From: Siphonodentalium dalli
Taxonomy: Eukaryota > Mollusca > Scaphopoda > Gadilida > Siphonodentaliidae
Length of the DNA stretch: 64,000 nucleotides
Direction: 5' to 3'
NCBI GenBank assembly: GCA_032622095.1
Contig: CP136061.1
Location: forward strand, 15,688,440-15,752,439
Made by a program: the position numbers and the translations under genes. Below, piece after piece: positions 34,320 through 46,929 of this stretch (position 1 is its first letter; every line of letters begins with the position of its first letter). The notes beneath the pieces were generated by a model, which was not told where the DNA came from, did no database searches, and was given only the letters and a program-made list of their open reading frames with translations.

Positions 34320-35640
34320 TAGTATGATACACGTCACAGACAAGGGTATCATGGTAACTCAGACCTTATATGGACACATGATACCAACGATACTAGAAAA
34401 TAACTACCCGTTCTCTGTAGCGAGGAACTGCACTTCACCCGGAACCTTCCTATACCGGCAACACCTCTTCATAACCCGTTTACATAGTGCTTACCGACAA
34501 AGACTTATACAAGAATATAAAAGTTATCGAAACTTATGGACTCCTGATTTTGTTCCTGTACACGGCCAATCTACCATTCTCCACTAGATACGGGACATAG
34601 GGTCAAGTTATCAAAAATACACTCGCCAATATAAAGCTCGTGTGGTAAATAATCAATTCCATCTTGGTGTACATTTGGTGTTAATAAAAAACTACGTGTG
34701 TATTTTATATTTATCAGCAGATATCGATAACCCCGAAACAGGTTGTTATTAATTGATTCATTGGGGTTTATCGTCATTTCAGGCGCTACACCATATCACG
34801 ATAAGAACAACTTGTAGTCAAAAATATGGCAGCGAGGCAACTGTGTCCATAATTAGCAGACATTGAATGAGAATACATAAATGAGCTATGAGCAGATAAA
34901 AGCACAACTAATGTTTCCTCTTGGAATCAGCAATTATGTGTTCAATAACTGAAACTATATATACACTCCGATGAATCTGGCATGTACCTTTGTAAATGCA
35001 CCAAGATGACATTCAGTGACGACGAACGTCTTTTTCCACCCAAACGGTAGCATCAACGCACATATGCTTTGTGTTCTTTTCAAACTTAAACGGGTTTCTT
35101 CAAGTACCGATTTGAACGTCTCAAACTCAAATATCTGTTTCTGAGAGTAAAAATGTTTAAGATATTTTGGCGATTATTTTGGACAAACTGGCTCAAATTT
35201 ACCGCGACTCGGTTGAACATAAATCCTAAAACCGTCAATATCACTCCCTGTTGCTAATTAATAACTTAATATACTTGTGTCCATTTCCTGTGATACACAG
35301 GTTCTGGAATGGAAGCATGTCTTCTTTCACTTAAGTTACAAGTCATACACTGGCTACTTAAAGCATTTTGAGTATAATAGAAAGTTTCTCGTGTAAGCCA
35401 TTGTTAATAAAAGGGGGTGGGGGGGGGGGGGGGGGGGGGTGGCACTACCGTGGCAGGCTAAATCAACAGATGCATAAAGTAATGTCATGGGGTGGATTGG
35501 AAAGCGATCAATATATATGGCGGTAACAAGGGTGGGTTTATGTGTTGATTTCGACTATGTAGTGGCACATGCTCTGGTGTTTGTCTCAAAGGCGGTCGGG
35601 GTCGTGAGAAGTGATACGGAATTGTGAGATATGCCGGTAA
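34320..35640. other. intergenic sequence with a 28-base G-rich run
   Basis: Unclassified repeats (shared with 31860-31970 near 34780-34880) and a G-rich run at 35412-35442. No gene recognised. Confidence 0.4.
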
Positions 35641-35850
35641 GCCTCATGGGTTCCATCATACGCCGGGCTTCACGCCTCATGGGGTTCCATCATACGCCGG
35701 GCTTCACGCCTCATGGGGTTCCATCATACGCCGGGCTTCACGCCTCATATGGTTCCATCATACGCCGGGCTTCACGCCTCATGAGGTTCCATCATACGCC
35801 GGGCTTCACGCCTCAGGGGGTTTCATCACACGTCAGGCTTCACGCAGGAA
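35640..35850. repeat. 34-bp minisatellite, six units
   Basis: The unit is ccatcatacgccgggcttca plus cgcctcatggggtt; the last unit is diverged. Unusually GC-rich for the region. Confidence 0.92.
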
Positions 35851-36215
35851 CTTTGCGTTATTGGTTACGGTGTTTTGGTATTCGTCGTAGCGTAGCGTGT
35901 GTTTACTGTGTGTGTAGAAATGTTAGCACAAGAGCGTTAGATTGAACAGTGAACATTCATTCAGTAGAGTCCAATGTACTGGCTAAGTCCCGATTGGCTT
36001 GACATATTTCAATTTTCCAGCTTTACATTTCAGTGGTTTGTCAATATCAAACATGATTTTTATCAACGCTGGGATCAGAGCTAAGACCCAAGTACATCAG
36101 CTTCATTTGGGACTTGGTGAAACTTTTTGGCAAAATTAAATGTCATTGGCAATTTTCCAAAAACATTGGCCATTGGTCAAGTTGGCCACCGACAGCGTGA
36201 AGCCTCGAGCCATTA

Positions 36216-36761
36216 TCAGGTCTGACAATTCCCAATTATAGCTAAAATAATTATATGTAGCTATGGTAGCTACATTTGACTATCGTATAACAATATCTTA
36301 CCAATTGCCATTGCATGAAAGCATTACCACGAGCTGTTGCAACTGAGGGTGAGGGGTATTATGCTATTACGACTTATGAATTAACTTCCGATGTCATTTC
36401 GGTTGCACCAGCTTGCGGAATATCCGAGAAGCATAGCTAAGCAAGTGCATCTGTTTATAAATATGTTATGCTATGTGATGTGGAATTCGGATCCATCCAT
36501 ATGTGATTTATTCTTCTTGTATTTAGGTACACTTGTCATGAAAAAGTAACAATGATGGAATAATTTGTTAACTATGCATGAAAATGGCAAACTATATTAA
36601 CTTACTAAAAGTAATCAAACCAGGTTCTTGTATGATTAAATGATTGTTTTTTGGATTGGGTTATCTCTCTTCAACCAAATGCATCCATCATCAATAACCA
36701 TATGTAGGTACAAAAGCTACATGTGGCTATTGTAGCTATATTTGGGAATTGACAGACCTGA
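36216..36761. mobile_element. foldback element (546 bp), TTA flanks
   Basis: The left end tcaggtctgacaattcccaa and its complement at the right continue through a second block (atgtagctatggtagctac). TTA flanks both ends. Its right edge is where the 38-bp array begins. Confidence 0.65.
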
Positions 36762-37995
36762 TTATAACAGAACAAATATACAACACCGATCAACGGTCAT
36801 TATAACAGAACAAGTATACAACACCGGTCAACGGTCATTATAACATAACAAGTATATAACACCGGTCAACGGTCATTATAACATAACAAGTATATAACAC
36901 CGATCAACGGCCATTATAACATAACAAGTATACAACACCGGTCAACGGTCATTAAAACATAACAAGTATATAACACCGGTCAACGGTCATTATAACATAA
37001 CAAGTATATAACACCGATCAACGGCCATTATAACATAACAAGTATACAACACCGGTCAACGGTCATTAAAACATAACAAGTATATAACACCGATCATCGG
37101 CCATTATAACATAACAAGTATACAACACCGGTCAACGGCCATTATAACAAAACAAGTATACAACACCGGTCAACGGATATTATAACAGAACAAGTATACA
37201 ACACCGGTCAACGGCTATTATAACAGAACAAATATACAACACCGATCAACGGTCATTATAACATAACAAGTATACAACACCGGTCAACGGTCATTATAAC
37301 ATAACAAGTATATAACACCGATCAACGGCCATTATAACATAACAAGTATACAACACCGGTCAACGGTCATTATAACATAACAAGTATACAACACCGATCA
37401 ACGGCCATTATAACATAACAATTATACAACACCGAACAACGGTCATTATAACGTAACAAGTATACAACACCGGTCAACGGCCATTATAACAGAACAAGTA
37501 TATAACACCGGACAACGGCCATTATAACAGAACAAGTATACAACACCGGTCAACGGTCATTGTAACCGAACAAGTATACAACACCGATCAACGGTCATTA
37601 TAACATAACAAGTATACAACACCGGTCAACGGACATGATAACAGAACAAGTATACAACACCGGTCAACGGTCATGATAACAGAACAAGTATACAACACCG
37701 GTCAATGGTCATTATAACAGAACAAGTATATAACACCGGACAACGGCCATTATAACAGAACAAGTATACAACACCGGTCAACGGCCATGATAACAGAACA
37801 AGTATACAACACCGGTCAACGGTCATTATAACATAACAAGTATACAACACCGGTCAACGGCCATGATAACAGAACAAGTATACAACACCGGTCAACTGTC
37901 ATGAAGACAGAACAAGTATACAACACCGGTCAACGGCCATTGTAACCGAACAAGTACACAACACCGGTCAACGGACATTATAACTGAACAACCAT
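36762..37995. repeat. 38-bp satellite array, about 33 units
   Basis: The unit is attataacagaacaagtata plus caacaccggtcaacggtc. Variants (cagaac/cataac; cggtc/cgatc; acggtc/acggcc) alternate in blocks, suggesting multi-unit duplications. Confidence 0.95.
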
Positions 37996-38026
37996 ATATC
38001 AGCGATGAACGACCATTATAACAGAA

Positions 38027-38322
38027 CAAGTATACATCACCGGTCAATGACCATTATGATATGTTGGCGCTTAACATTTCTCCCATCAGTTATATACAAG
38101 TATACATCACCGGTCAACGACCATTATGATATGTTGGCGCTTAACATTTCTCCCATCAGTTATATACAAGTATACATCACCGGTCAACGACCATTATGAT
38201 ATGTTGGCGCTTAACATTTCTCCCATCAGTTATATACAAGTATACATCACCGGTCAACGACCATTATGATATGTTGGCGCTTAACATTTCTCCCATCAGT
38301 TATATACAAGTATACATCGGAT
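38027..38322. repeat. 70-bp satellite array, four units, containing the 38-bp unit core
   Basis: Each unit joins acaagtatacatcaccggtc plus aacgaccattat to a new segment gatatgttggcgcttaacat plus ttctcccatcagttatat. It continues the 38-bp array directly. Confidence 0.93.
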
Positions 38323-38991
38323 TGATTATTGGATGTTCAGCTAATAACAACAGACGACATTCAGACAATACAAGAGCGGAAGGATTCATATATATTAGTG
38401 GGAAATATTTAGATCATATGTTCAACAAACATCCTATATCTGTTGAACTTATTATATGAAGGGAATTGCTCGTCAATGTGTATTTAATATAGCAAGGGTT
38501 ACCAAAAAAAATAATTTGCTGGAATAAAACGTCCGTTCTCGGCTTTTGACATATTGGTCACATTGTCAGCTATCGTTAACATAATGAATAATAGACCTTA
38601 ACGTCAATTGTTTCGTCACGTGGTATCTGAACACATGCTACTTCGTATTGTCAAACGCTGTGGTCTGTCGGGTATTGATATTTAGGAGAAGAACTTATCC
38701 CGTTGAGTTGGACATTAAGGGGGAATCGATTTAGCAGGGTACCCTGTTGAGTTGCACATTCGAGTATTGGAGCCGGCTTGCCGGTCAATATGTTTCACCG
38801 TGGTATATTTTATTTAAACTTATTTATTTTCATGTATAATGCATGTTTTAATACATAAATATAACGGATTGGGAGGACAAATTTAGACAACTAATATGAA
38901 ATTCCAACACAAATGTACAAAGTAATACAAACAGGTTTTGTTATGATGGACACTAGGTGTTAGATATGTATAATAATTTGAAATTAGTTAA

Positions 38992-39337
38992 AGGGGGACT
39001 GTACATTTAAATCCGACCATTTATGAGACCATTTCCTTTTATACTCAACAGAATATATGCAACAAATGAATGAATTTGAGCCACGGATCTGTGCAAAATA
39101 CACTCGTGTGCTCTATGAATGATGCAAACAACAAGGTAATTATATTGAAAATGAATCAATGGCTGGAGTCATAAATTCTTTATTCCTTATAATTACCATG
39201 TTTGCATCATTCTTAGATCACATTGGTGTATTCTGCACTAATCCATGGCTCAAATTCATTCATTTGTTGCATATATTCTGTTGAGTATAAAAGGAGATGG
39301 TCCAATAAATGGTCGGATTTAAATGTACAGTCCCCCT
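38992..39337. mobile_element. TTAA-flanked foldback MITE (346 bp)
   Basis: TTAA at 38988-38991 and 39338-39341. Ends agggggactgtacatttaaa and its complement; the arms extend for roughly 150 bases (cagaatatatgcaacaaatg in one, its complement in the other). A TTAA target is typical of piggyBac-type elements. Confidence 0.85.
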
Positions 39338-39341
39338 TTAA

Positions 39342-39694
39342 AGGCTTACTTAATGTTCGAACCCCCAGTTCATATTACCTACAATATATGCCATAGTATA
39401 TACCATTTGAAAGAGGAAGGTCCAAAACATTGTATTATCAACTTATCCGGTGTGTTAAACTGTGAATATGTTGTTTTTGTTGAGCAAACCTACATATTTT
39501 CTGTGCTTAAGTTTCATATGGACTTTACTTCAAAGTCTATTATTTTCAATTATTTTACTCCCTGGGCACCTTCAGAGGCACAGAAGACGTTTGAAATGGT
39601 GAAGAATTATAGTATTTTAATCATATTTTATGTCATATATTATTATTAAAACCGAATATCAAGGCACTATAACAAATAATCGGTGACTTTGCCT
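39342..39694. mobile_element. possible TTAA-flanked element sharing the TTAA of its neighbour
   Basis: Starts aggcttac after the TTAA at 39338 and ends gactttgcct before TTAA at 39695-39698. Inverted identity is only AGGC, so this is weak. Open for 100 codons on the plus strand without recognisable domain. Confidence 0.25.
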
Positions 39695-39792
39695 TTAAAT
39701 ATGATTTTCGTAAAAGAATCGAAGAACGATGACGGTTTTTATATACATATTAGGTAATATTTGGATAAGACGTGACTATAGGAGGGCTATTA

Positions 39793-40015
39793 CAGGAGGG
39801 TTATTACATAAATATTATGGGTGTTGTAACCGTATAATGTCTAAATGACTCAGCTGTCTTCATGAGGGTTAGGGTATATAATGTCCAAATGACTACTGTC
39901 TCCAGGAGGGTTAGGGTGTACAATGTCTAAATGAATCTGCTGTCTTCAGGAGGGTTAGGGTGCAGAATTTCAAAATGACTCTGCTGTCTCCAGGGAGTTA
40001 GGGTGTACAATCGTA
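39793..40015. repeat. minisatellite of about 46-bp units, four to five copies
   Basis: The unit contains aggagggttagggtgtacaa plus tgtctaaatgactctgctgt plus cttc. Confidence 0.85.
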
Positions 40016-40129
40016 AGATCGTGAAGACCAACCCTTCCGACATCTTAATCACACAGGAGACAATTATACCCAGCCACAATATCCCGCCATTGTTTGGACA
40101 ACAACGCATTTCAGACTAGGGAAAACCCC

Positions 40130-40470
40130 ACATGTTTGACATGCCATGGGTATTATATTTCTTCAGTTTGTAAATTTCTTTCAAATATTATACGCCAATC
40201 GCGTGCCAGAATTTGTTTATCTCGTATTCGAGATATCGTGTCAAAGCAAAAGTGAGGTAATTATACTTATTTAGTTCCTTCTAACCTAAAGCGATGACAA
40301 AAACCGACCTTACGTAGTCCATACTATCTCGGCGTGAAGCTGTGTCATATCTATGCTAAATAAAACTAATTTTGCACAGCTCTTTGTTCTCATTCTCCAG
40401 TAAACTTTGTTATTTTAACCCCACTGAGGCCATATGCTGGGGATTTTATTGCGGCGGTATTTCTCCATTT
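40130..40470 (+). repeat. dispersed repeat, uninterrupted copy
   Basis: Matches 45870-45931 plus 46655-46925 almost throughout (tgacatgccatgggtatta, tatacgccaatcgcgtgcca, tagttccttctaacctaaag, ctcggcgtgaagctgtgtca). It shows the state before a LINE landed in the other copy. Confidence 0.85.
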
Positions 40471-41027
40471 CGTTGACAATGATGGAAACGGCCGTTCCTT
40501 AATCAATGACTTAATCATTGGGAAATGATCAATACCGTCTGCAGTTCAACATAAAAAATAATACTGGTATCTCGGGGTCACCAGATGGCGAGAGTTGCCA
40601 TATTCGGGAAGTCTCAACATTGGTGGAAGTTTAGTGAAAATTACAATTAAACGAAGCCGAAGATGCCTGTAATGGTCATGGCGGCGCACAGCCATTGAGC
40701 GGCACAGCAAACGTGTAACAATCATGTTTCAGATTATCCATTGACCTAAACTGAGCGGGGTTCTGACTACTTATTAGGGTGTTTACCCCCCCCCCCCTAT
40801 ACATAAGAAATATGGCAGCTGCACGGTTAAACATGCTCGAGGTATAACGGTTATTTCGATGATCAGATATCCACAAATAGAAAATATCGATGTGATGTGG
40901 TTCTCCTCTTAAAGGTGCACACCAAATACAGAATGAAATCTCACTGATATTTCCACCACTTCGTGACACATGGCCATTCAAGACAAACCCTTGTGTTGTC
41001 AAGCCTTCAAATAGTGTTTCTGTCATT

Positions 41028-41110
41028 TACAGAACGGGGTCCCCAGAGGGTGGATTTAGTGACGCTATACCGCACCATGGGCTAGCATAACTAAATAAAC
41101 CCTCTGGGAA
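41028..41110. repeat. hairpin repeat, copy 2
   Basis: Arms cagagggtggatttagtgac plus gcta and the diverged complement (tagcataactaaataaaccc). Confidence 0.6.
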
Positions 41111-41299
41111 CCTTAGGTATCATCTTCTGGGAAGTATCTATAGTCTCAAATTAACATTATTTTTAGTTACCTTTTCCCTTCTGTTCAGTTTCTATGTCTC
41201 CTAATTTACAGAAGATAAACTGCATAATCGAGGTGACTAATGGGTGAACATCACCAACTTCAACTGGGGAACTTCAATCGGATCCAGGGCTATTCGCCT

Positions 41300-43830
41300 T
41301 GTGTGTAAACAAAATCGAAATAGTAGGCCTATAAAAGAATAAACAATCAGACAAAAAGCAACATTTGTGACTATATATCATACTTTAATCCACCAACATG
41401 AAAAAAATATATTTTAAAGCAAATGAGTATTTATTTCAACCAAATTACGCTGTCTTTCTTGCCAATTTTCGTTTGTTATTCAATGTCGAAATTTTGGCTG
41501 AGATCATTCAATTCATAACTGTGATGATGCCAATTTTAAATTAAAATGCCGGCGTACCAAATATTGAAACATAAACTTAAAATAAAATTCATTTCGAAAC
41601 AATACAGAATAATTCCATGCTTGTTGGCTCTGCCGGCTATGACGAGTCAAAAGTGTCAAAATCAAAGTGTGGGTGGACCGTGGAGCCCTGTGACATTTTA
41701 CACAATTCTGAGGCTTCTCAAGTCAATAACATCAATGCTAGTTCAAGTAGTTGCTATGTGGTAATGTACATTCATTGGGCTGCACTAGCCACACCCTTAC
41801 TCCCTTAGTCATTGATACATTAATAATTTAATATTTGGAATCAAATACTTAGTCATTTCAAGCATTACCCATTAAAACAAGAATTCTGATAATATCAAAT
41901 ATTTAATTATGTACTAGGTTTATAGATTTATAAATAGGCTACATGTGATTTTTTTTTGTTCTGAAGAAAGATTAATTAATTAGTGAGTGTTCAAACATTT
42001 AAGGCTATATATAAATGTATTTTACTCATGTTGAGCATTGCTTAGTCCTTGCGTTCATGGTATATGAGAACTCAGAGAATGATAATTTGGGAAATTTAGG
42101 CTACATATGCTTCTTTTTTATTTTAATATTTAACAAAGATTGAAATTTTCACACACATCAACGCAATATATTTTTATAACTACATCAAAATTTCCCAAAT
42201 AAACTCATCATATTTAATATTAAAGATATACATGACCCAGAGATGCTATAATTTATAAATTCTTGAATAAATACTGGGTATTGTAAGTTATGTTTGCCAA
42301 TATATTACATAGCAGTAGGCATGTAGTGTAGCCATGAATATAAGAACATAATGTCATCGGTTATTTTTGGAAAACATAGAGGATGATTGTATCTCCATGG
42401 CACCTCATAATGATTGACACCATAAGGTAAATTAATCATGATTGCGTGACACATGTCTATCACATTGTGAGTACCGGCACCACACCCTTTGCTGAAAATG
42501 ACACAATATTATATAGTGCTGTATGCTAATAACAGAACTTTAAAATTATTGTTTCCCCATACCATAAACTATATTTAAGAGTAGGCGGGTAGGCCTATAT
42601 ATTATATGTGCGATTTTACTTAACTTATACTTGCAGGTAGGTTTAAATATTTTAAACTGTTATTTTGATATTGAAAATCTATAGATATCACACAAATAAT
42701 TAAATATAGAGGCCTACATCTGCCGCCATTCACTATACATAGTCTATCCAACAGACAATTTAAGTAGTATAAGGACAAAATATGGATATGAAATGTAAAT
42801 GAATTATTTGCTACTACCTGGTAAGTCTTACCGGTAGGGTTTTTTTGTATGTGGGTAGCAGGGTAGGTATAGGACCAGGGAAGTTTATGATATCATGGTC
42901 CAAAGATTTGATATTTGGTGGATGTTTTTAAATATCAAGTATTTCAGATTGATAAAATGGCACTGCAAACATAATGAAATGTAGTGTATAAAGTGTAACA
43001 TACTATTTATTTGTAATACAGTATACTGGTAGCATGTATATGTGTCCCACCAACCCCTGTAATTGATGTAAACTCATCATATATTGATGGTACATACATA
43101 TAGTGTATGCGAGATTAGTTAAATATATCATGTATGCAGGACTCAATATAAATGGCATTAAACTCCATAATTATTCCTATATCAACTGGTATGCCAGTTT
43201 CATAATAAAAGTGGCATCTGGAATGTAAGCCCTACTGAATGGTGCCCTTGGCTTGGTGGGGCTTTTAAAACATGTTTAAATTGTGGCTATATTCTAAGCA
43301 ATTAATTTAAATGACCAAGGTTGTGAACTTTGATCCCATAATAGATCTCAATTTTTTTCCATAATAGATCTCAATTTTTTTTAAATTAGAGACATGACTC
43401 AGGTAATGTTATGGACATAGTCATTAGTCAAATTATGAAAGACAGTCGTATTTGACACAGAAATCCCACCCAGTAAGTTTGTTTCCAAATACTGGTAGAC
43501 ATACAAGTTAAATTAATTTTCAATTCGATCCATTCGAATATATCATATATGGATATGGATTACCACTTTAGTTCCTCTACTTCAGCGATATGTTGATCAA
43601 ACAAATATCCTGGATGCCACTTTGATTTGTAAATCATTTTCAAACTCCCACACTTTTAACTTATTTGTAAAAGTAAACAAGGAAGTAACGATGCGATGAC
43701 GTACGTTCCTACCAGGGTATCCTACCAGAATGGCGTCATGACAATTTCCGGTGATTACCACAAATGCGCGGAGTGAACCTTCCCGTTGTATATATTCCCT
43801 GATCGGATCATATAGGTCTCGCATAGCAGT
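41300..43830. other. intergenic sequence, no gene recognised
   Basis: AT-rich with scattered short open frames; nothing resembles a domain or a splice-flanked exon. Confidence 0.4.
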
Positions 43831-43839
43831 TGAGGCCTC

Positions 43840-43945
43840 AGTGGAATTAGGTCCACAGGGTGGAATTTGGTAAAGCTACCCCGCCATGTGGGATAGCGTC
43901 ACTAAATACACCCTATTGGGGACCTCATTCTCCAAACGACAGGCA
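43840..43945. repeat. hairpin repeat, copy 3
   Basis: Arms acagggtggaatttggtaaa and gcgtcactaaatacaccct around ccccgccatgtggga. Confidence 0.6.
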
Positions 43946-43986
43946 TGGGTGCAGTGTAATGTCTAACTGTGTATGCTCCACAGAGG

Positions 43987-45742
43987 CGTTATTTCGCTAA
44001 AATTCGATTCAGATTCTGGATTCAGATTACAGATTGGTCCCCGTACGACTTGGTTCGGCAAAAGAACAGACCAGAAATTGGCAGAATCAGTAAACGAACA
44101 GACCGTAATCTCAATTTCGTGGTAATCCGATTGGGATTCGGATTCCGATTACGGACTCAAATGTTCGTAATGTAAACAAACCGAGATTTCGCCACCTCAG
44201 AGTTTAAAAACACAATAAAACATAAGAATCCGTCTCTTGTGTACAAATTATTGCAGAATATAAACGCTCTATATCAAAGAATTTTAAATGCGGAGACAAA
44301 TTTGTTTTATTGAATGTAAACTGGGAGAATATTACTGAAATTAGCCAAATAATAACGCTATTGATAGTAACGCTGGGGGAGCACTTCGGTTGATGGCAAA
44401 TCATTGTTGATTGTCACTTTCATGTGTCCATTTCATAATTCGATCCTTAAAATACCGCCCGAACGCATGTCGATTTAGAATTCGGCGGATACGTCACCAT
44501 TGACCGAATTCCTATGAACCTGCATGGATATGTCTTCTGCTGTGTTCGTTATTATAATGTTTCTTCTTATTCAAGAAATAGTAGGATTATATGGTATCGA
44601 TGTTTTATCAGATACACGTATGTACTATCATCTAGTCTTAAAGTTATAGCAATTTCATGTTTAACATGTTTTGTTTCGTTAAATGCAGTCGTTTTGCACA
44701 ATAGTCTCTGTATAGACAACAGACACATGTTCTAGGGACGTGGCTAGAAGTTTCCTCAAATTTCCGGCCAATTGCACCCCCCCCCCAATTGAACCAAACA
44801 TCAATCTCCCAGGTTCGCAGAATAAAATTTGCCTTCCTTGGAAATATCCAACCTGACAAACACTAAGATTGGAAAATTACCAACTTTTACTGGTTGAAAA
44901 AAATCAAACAATGAGAACAATGCCAACCTATATATGGTGTCAAATTAATGTCCAACTAATGTTGTGTCATGCATGAAATTTCCGACTGCTGGAATGTACC
45001 AAAGTTTAGTTTAGATATATTTATTTCAAATATATGTCAAATTTAGATAACACATGATATATAACACATACATTTGTTTTAGTAATGGCAAAGCAACATG
45101 ACTACCAAAACAAGTTGAACATATATACAGATCACTGGACCCCCTCTCCCGATTTAGTCATAAGTTTGTATATGTATTTATTTAAAATCGGGTTTGTTTG
45201 TTGCGTTTGTTGGCGTGTACGTATCATTATCTGAAACAGTTAGTCAAAATAATCCTGATTTTCCTCACGTATGAATGACTGCACAGCTTAGCAAATTGTA
45301 CCAAAGTTCGGGGTGGGGGTCGAGACACACAATCAACACCTGTCGTCACGTCCCTGTTCAACTGACAAGTGTCGTGTGTTCTTTACAACAACTTCGGAAT
45401 TTGATTCAGGAGGCCTAGAGCTGTCACGTTTAGATATGCTTGCCATCATCAATAAACACACTTTAACTTGAAAAAAAGATGCGATTAAGTCGGATTGGCA
45501 GCAAATTATGTGCCGTGTATATACACATAGAAGAAAAGCATGACTTTCACAACAAACATGCACTTTATAAATATAACATACAATTTTTTTAATGATAATT
45601 GTGTCAAATACATTAGCCATGTTTGACGCTGGGAGAGAGTTTCGGAGACCACGTGGATTTCAAAATCTGACCTAGAATCGGGAACTAGCCCCGCACCCGT
45701 AATCGGCTTCGGATTCTCAATCCGGATTTTAGCGAAATTACG
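43987..45742. mobile_element. possible 1.75-kb DNA element with short TIRs
   Basis: The ends cgttatttcgctaaaattcg and (complemented) cgtaatttcgctaaaatccg are inverted. Outside them the 28-base sequence cagtgtaatgtctaact plus RtgtatgctYc lies in direct orientation on both sides (43952-43979, 45746-45773). No transposase found. A duplication of an older repeat is the alternative. Confidence 0.4.
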
Positions 45743-45931
45743 ACTCAGTGTAATGTCTAACTATGTATGCTTCGCAAATTACACGAAACAGGTATCTTCA
45801 TCATAGGTTGAAATTCGAAAAATTGTTGGATAACTAAATGTTTTCCATATGCTTCAGTGTTAACCCCACATTTTTGACATGCCATGGTTATTATATTTCT
45901 TCAAATTGTAAATGTCTTAAACATATTTATA

Positions 45932-46613
45932 GGTCGCTCTCTATGACATCACATATTAGCCATATATGCAAGGCAATATACAGTGAACTTCGAAAACTGG
46001 GCCAAATGAGGAAATACATAAACACTGACTCAGCTAAAAAACTTGCGTCATCACTGATTCTCAGTCGACTTGACTATTGCAACTCTCTTTTGACTGGTGT
46101 ACCATCTATCCAAATTGCCAGGCTTCAGCGTCTGCAACACACTGCTGCAAGAATAGTTCTGTGTCGTAAATGATCTGACGAAAAAGATGAAATGTTGCAA
46201 GAATTACATTGGCTACCTGTGACATATAGAATTATTTATAAACTTATAACAAATGCATATCAAGCAACCCATGACTCAAAAGCTCTTCCAGCATACTTCA
46301 GTGATATCCTTGTCCCATATGTCCCACACCGATCACTTCATTCAGAGAACAAACTTCTTTTGACACCATCTGGTGCTAATTTGATCACGGTTGGCTACCG
46401 ATCTTTTAAAGTAACATGTCCAAATGTATGGAATCCTCTGCCATTGAACATAAAATAGTCACCATCTCTTGACGACTTTAAAAAGTCACTAAACGCTTAC
46501 TTGTTTGATCAGCGTTTCAGAAAATGACTTTGATATTGTGTATATTTATATTTCATGTTTATGTTTATGTCAAGCGCTTAGGGCCCGCTTATTGGGGATA
46601 AGCGCTATACAAA

Positions 46614-46655
<42 letters not shown>
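45932..46655 (+). pseudogene. 5'-truncated CR1/L2-like LINE 3' fragment
   Basis: In one frame it encodes the C-terminal part of a LINE reverse transcriptase: SHISHICKAIYSELRKLGQM, SRLDYCNSLLTGVP, LQRLQHTAARIV, then (after an in-frame TGA at 46171) LQELHWLPVTYRIIYKL and YRSFKVTCPNVWNPLP, an in-frame TAG at 46456 and SLDDFKKSLNAYLFDQRF. It ends in a hairpin (gcgctta...taagcgc) and an (ATT)n tail. Two nonsense codons but no frameshift suggest moderate age. Confidence 0.85.
46615..46654 (+). repeat. (ATT)n tail of the LINE
   Basis: About 12 ATT units directly after gcgctatacaaat. Such microsatellite tails are typical 3' ends of CR1/L2-type LINEs. Confidence 0.9.
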
Positions 46656-46659
<4 letters not shown>

Positions 46660-46925
46660 ACGCCAATCGCGTGCCATAATTTGTTTGATCTCGTATTAGA
46701 GATATCGTGTCATAGCAAAAATGACGTAATTACACCTATTTAGTTCCTTCTAACCTAAAGCGATGACAAAAACTGACCCGACGTAGTCCGTACTATCTCG
46801 GCGTGAAGCTGTGTCATATCTATGCTAAATAAAACTAATTTTACACAACTCTTTGTTCTCATTCTCCAGCAAACATTGTTATTTTAACCCCACTGTGGCC
46901 ATATGCAGGATAATTTCTCCATTTC
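46655..46925 (+). repeat. dispersed repeat, right half of the copy split by the LINE
   Basis: Continues the 45870-45931 half after the LINE. Aligns with 40187-40450. Confidence 0.85.
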
Positions 46926-46929
46926 GTTG

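Noticed and set aside
35624-35945. Two overlapping open frames over the 34-bp array
   Set aside because: Repeat-derived; the frames continue only because the unit lacks stops.
39323-39649. 108-codon plus-strand open frame
   Set aside because: It starts inside the TIR of the TTAA-flanked foldback and has no recognisable domain.
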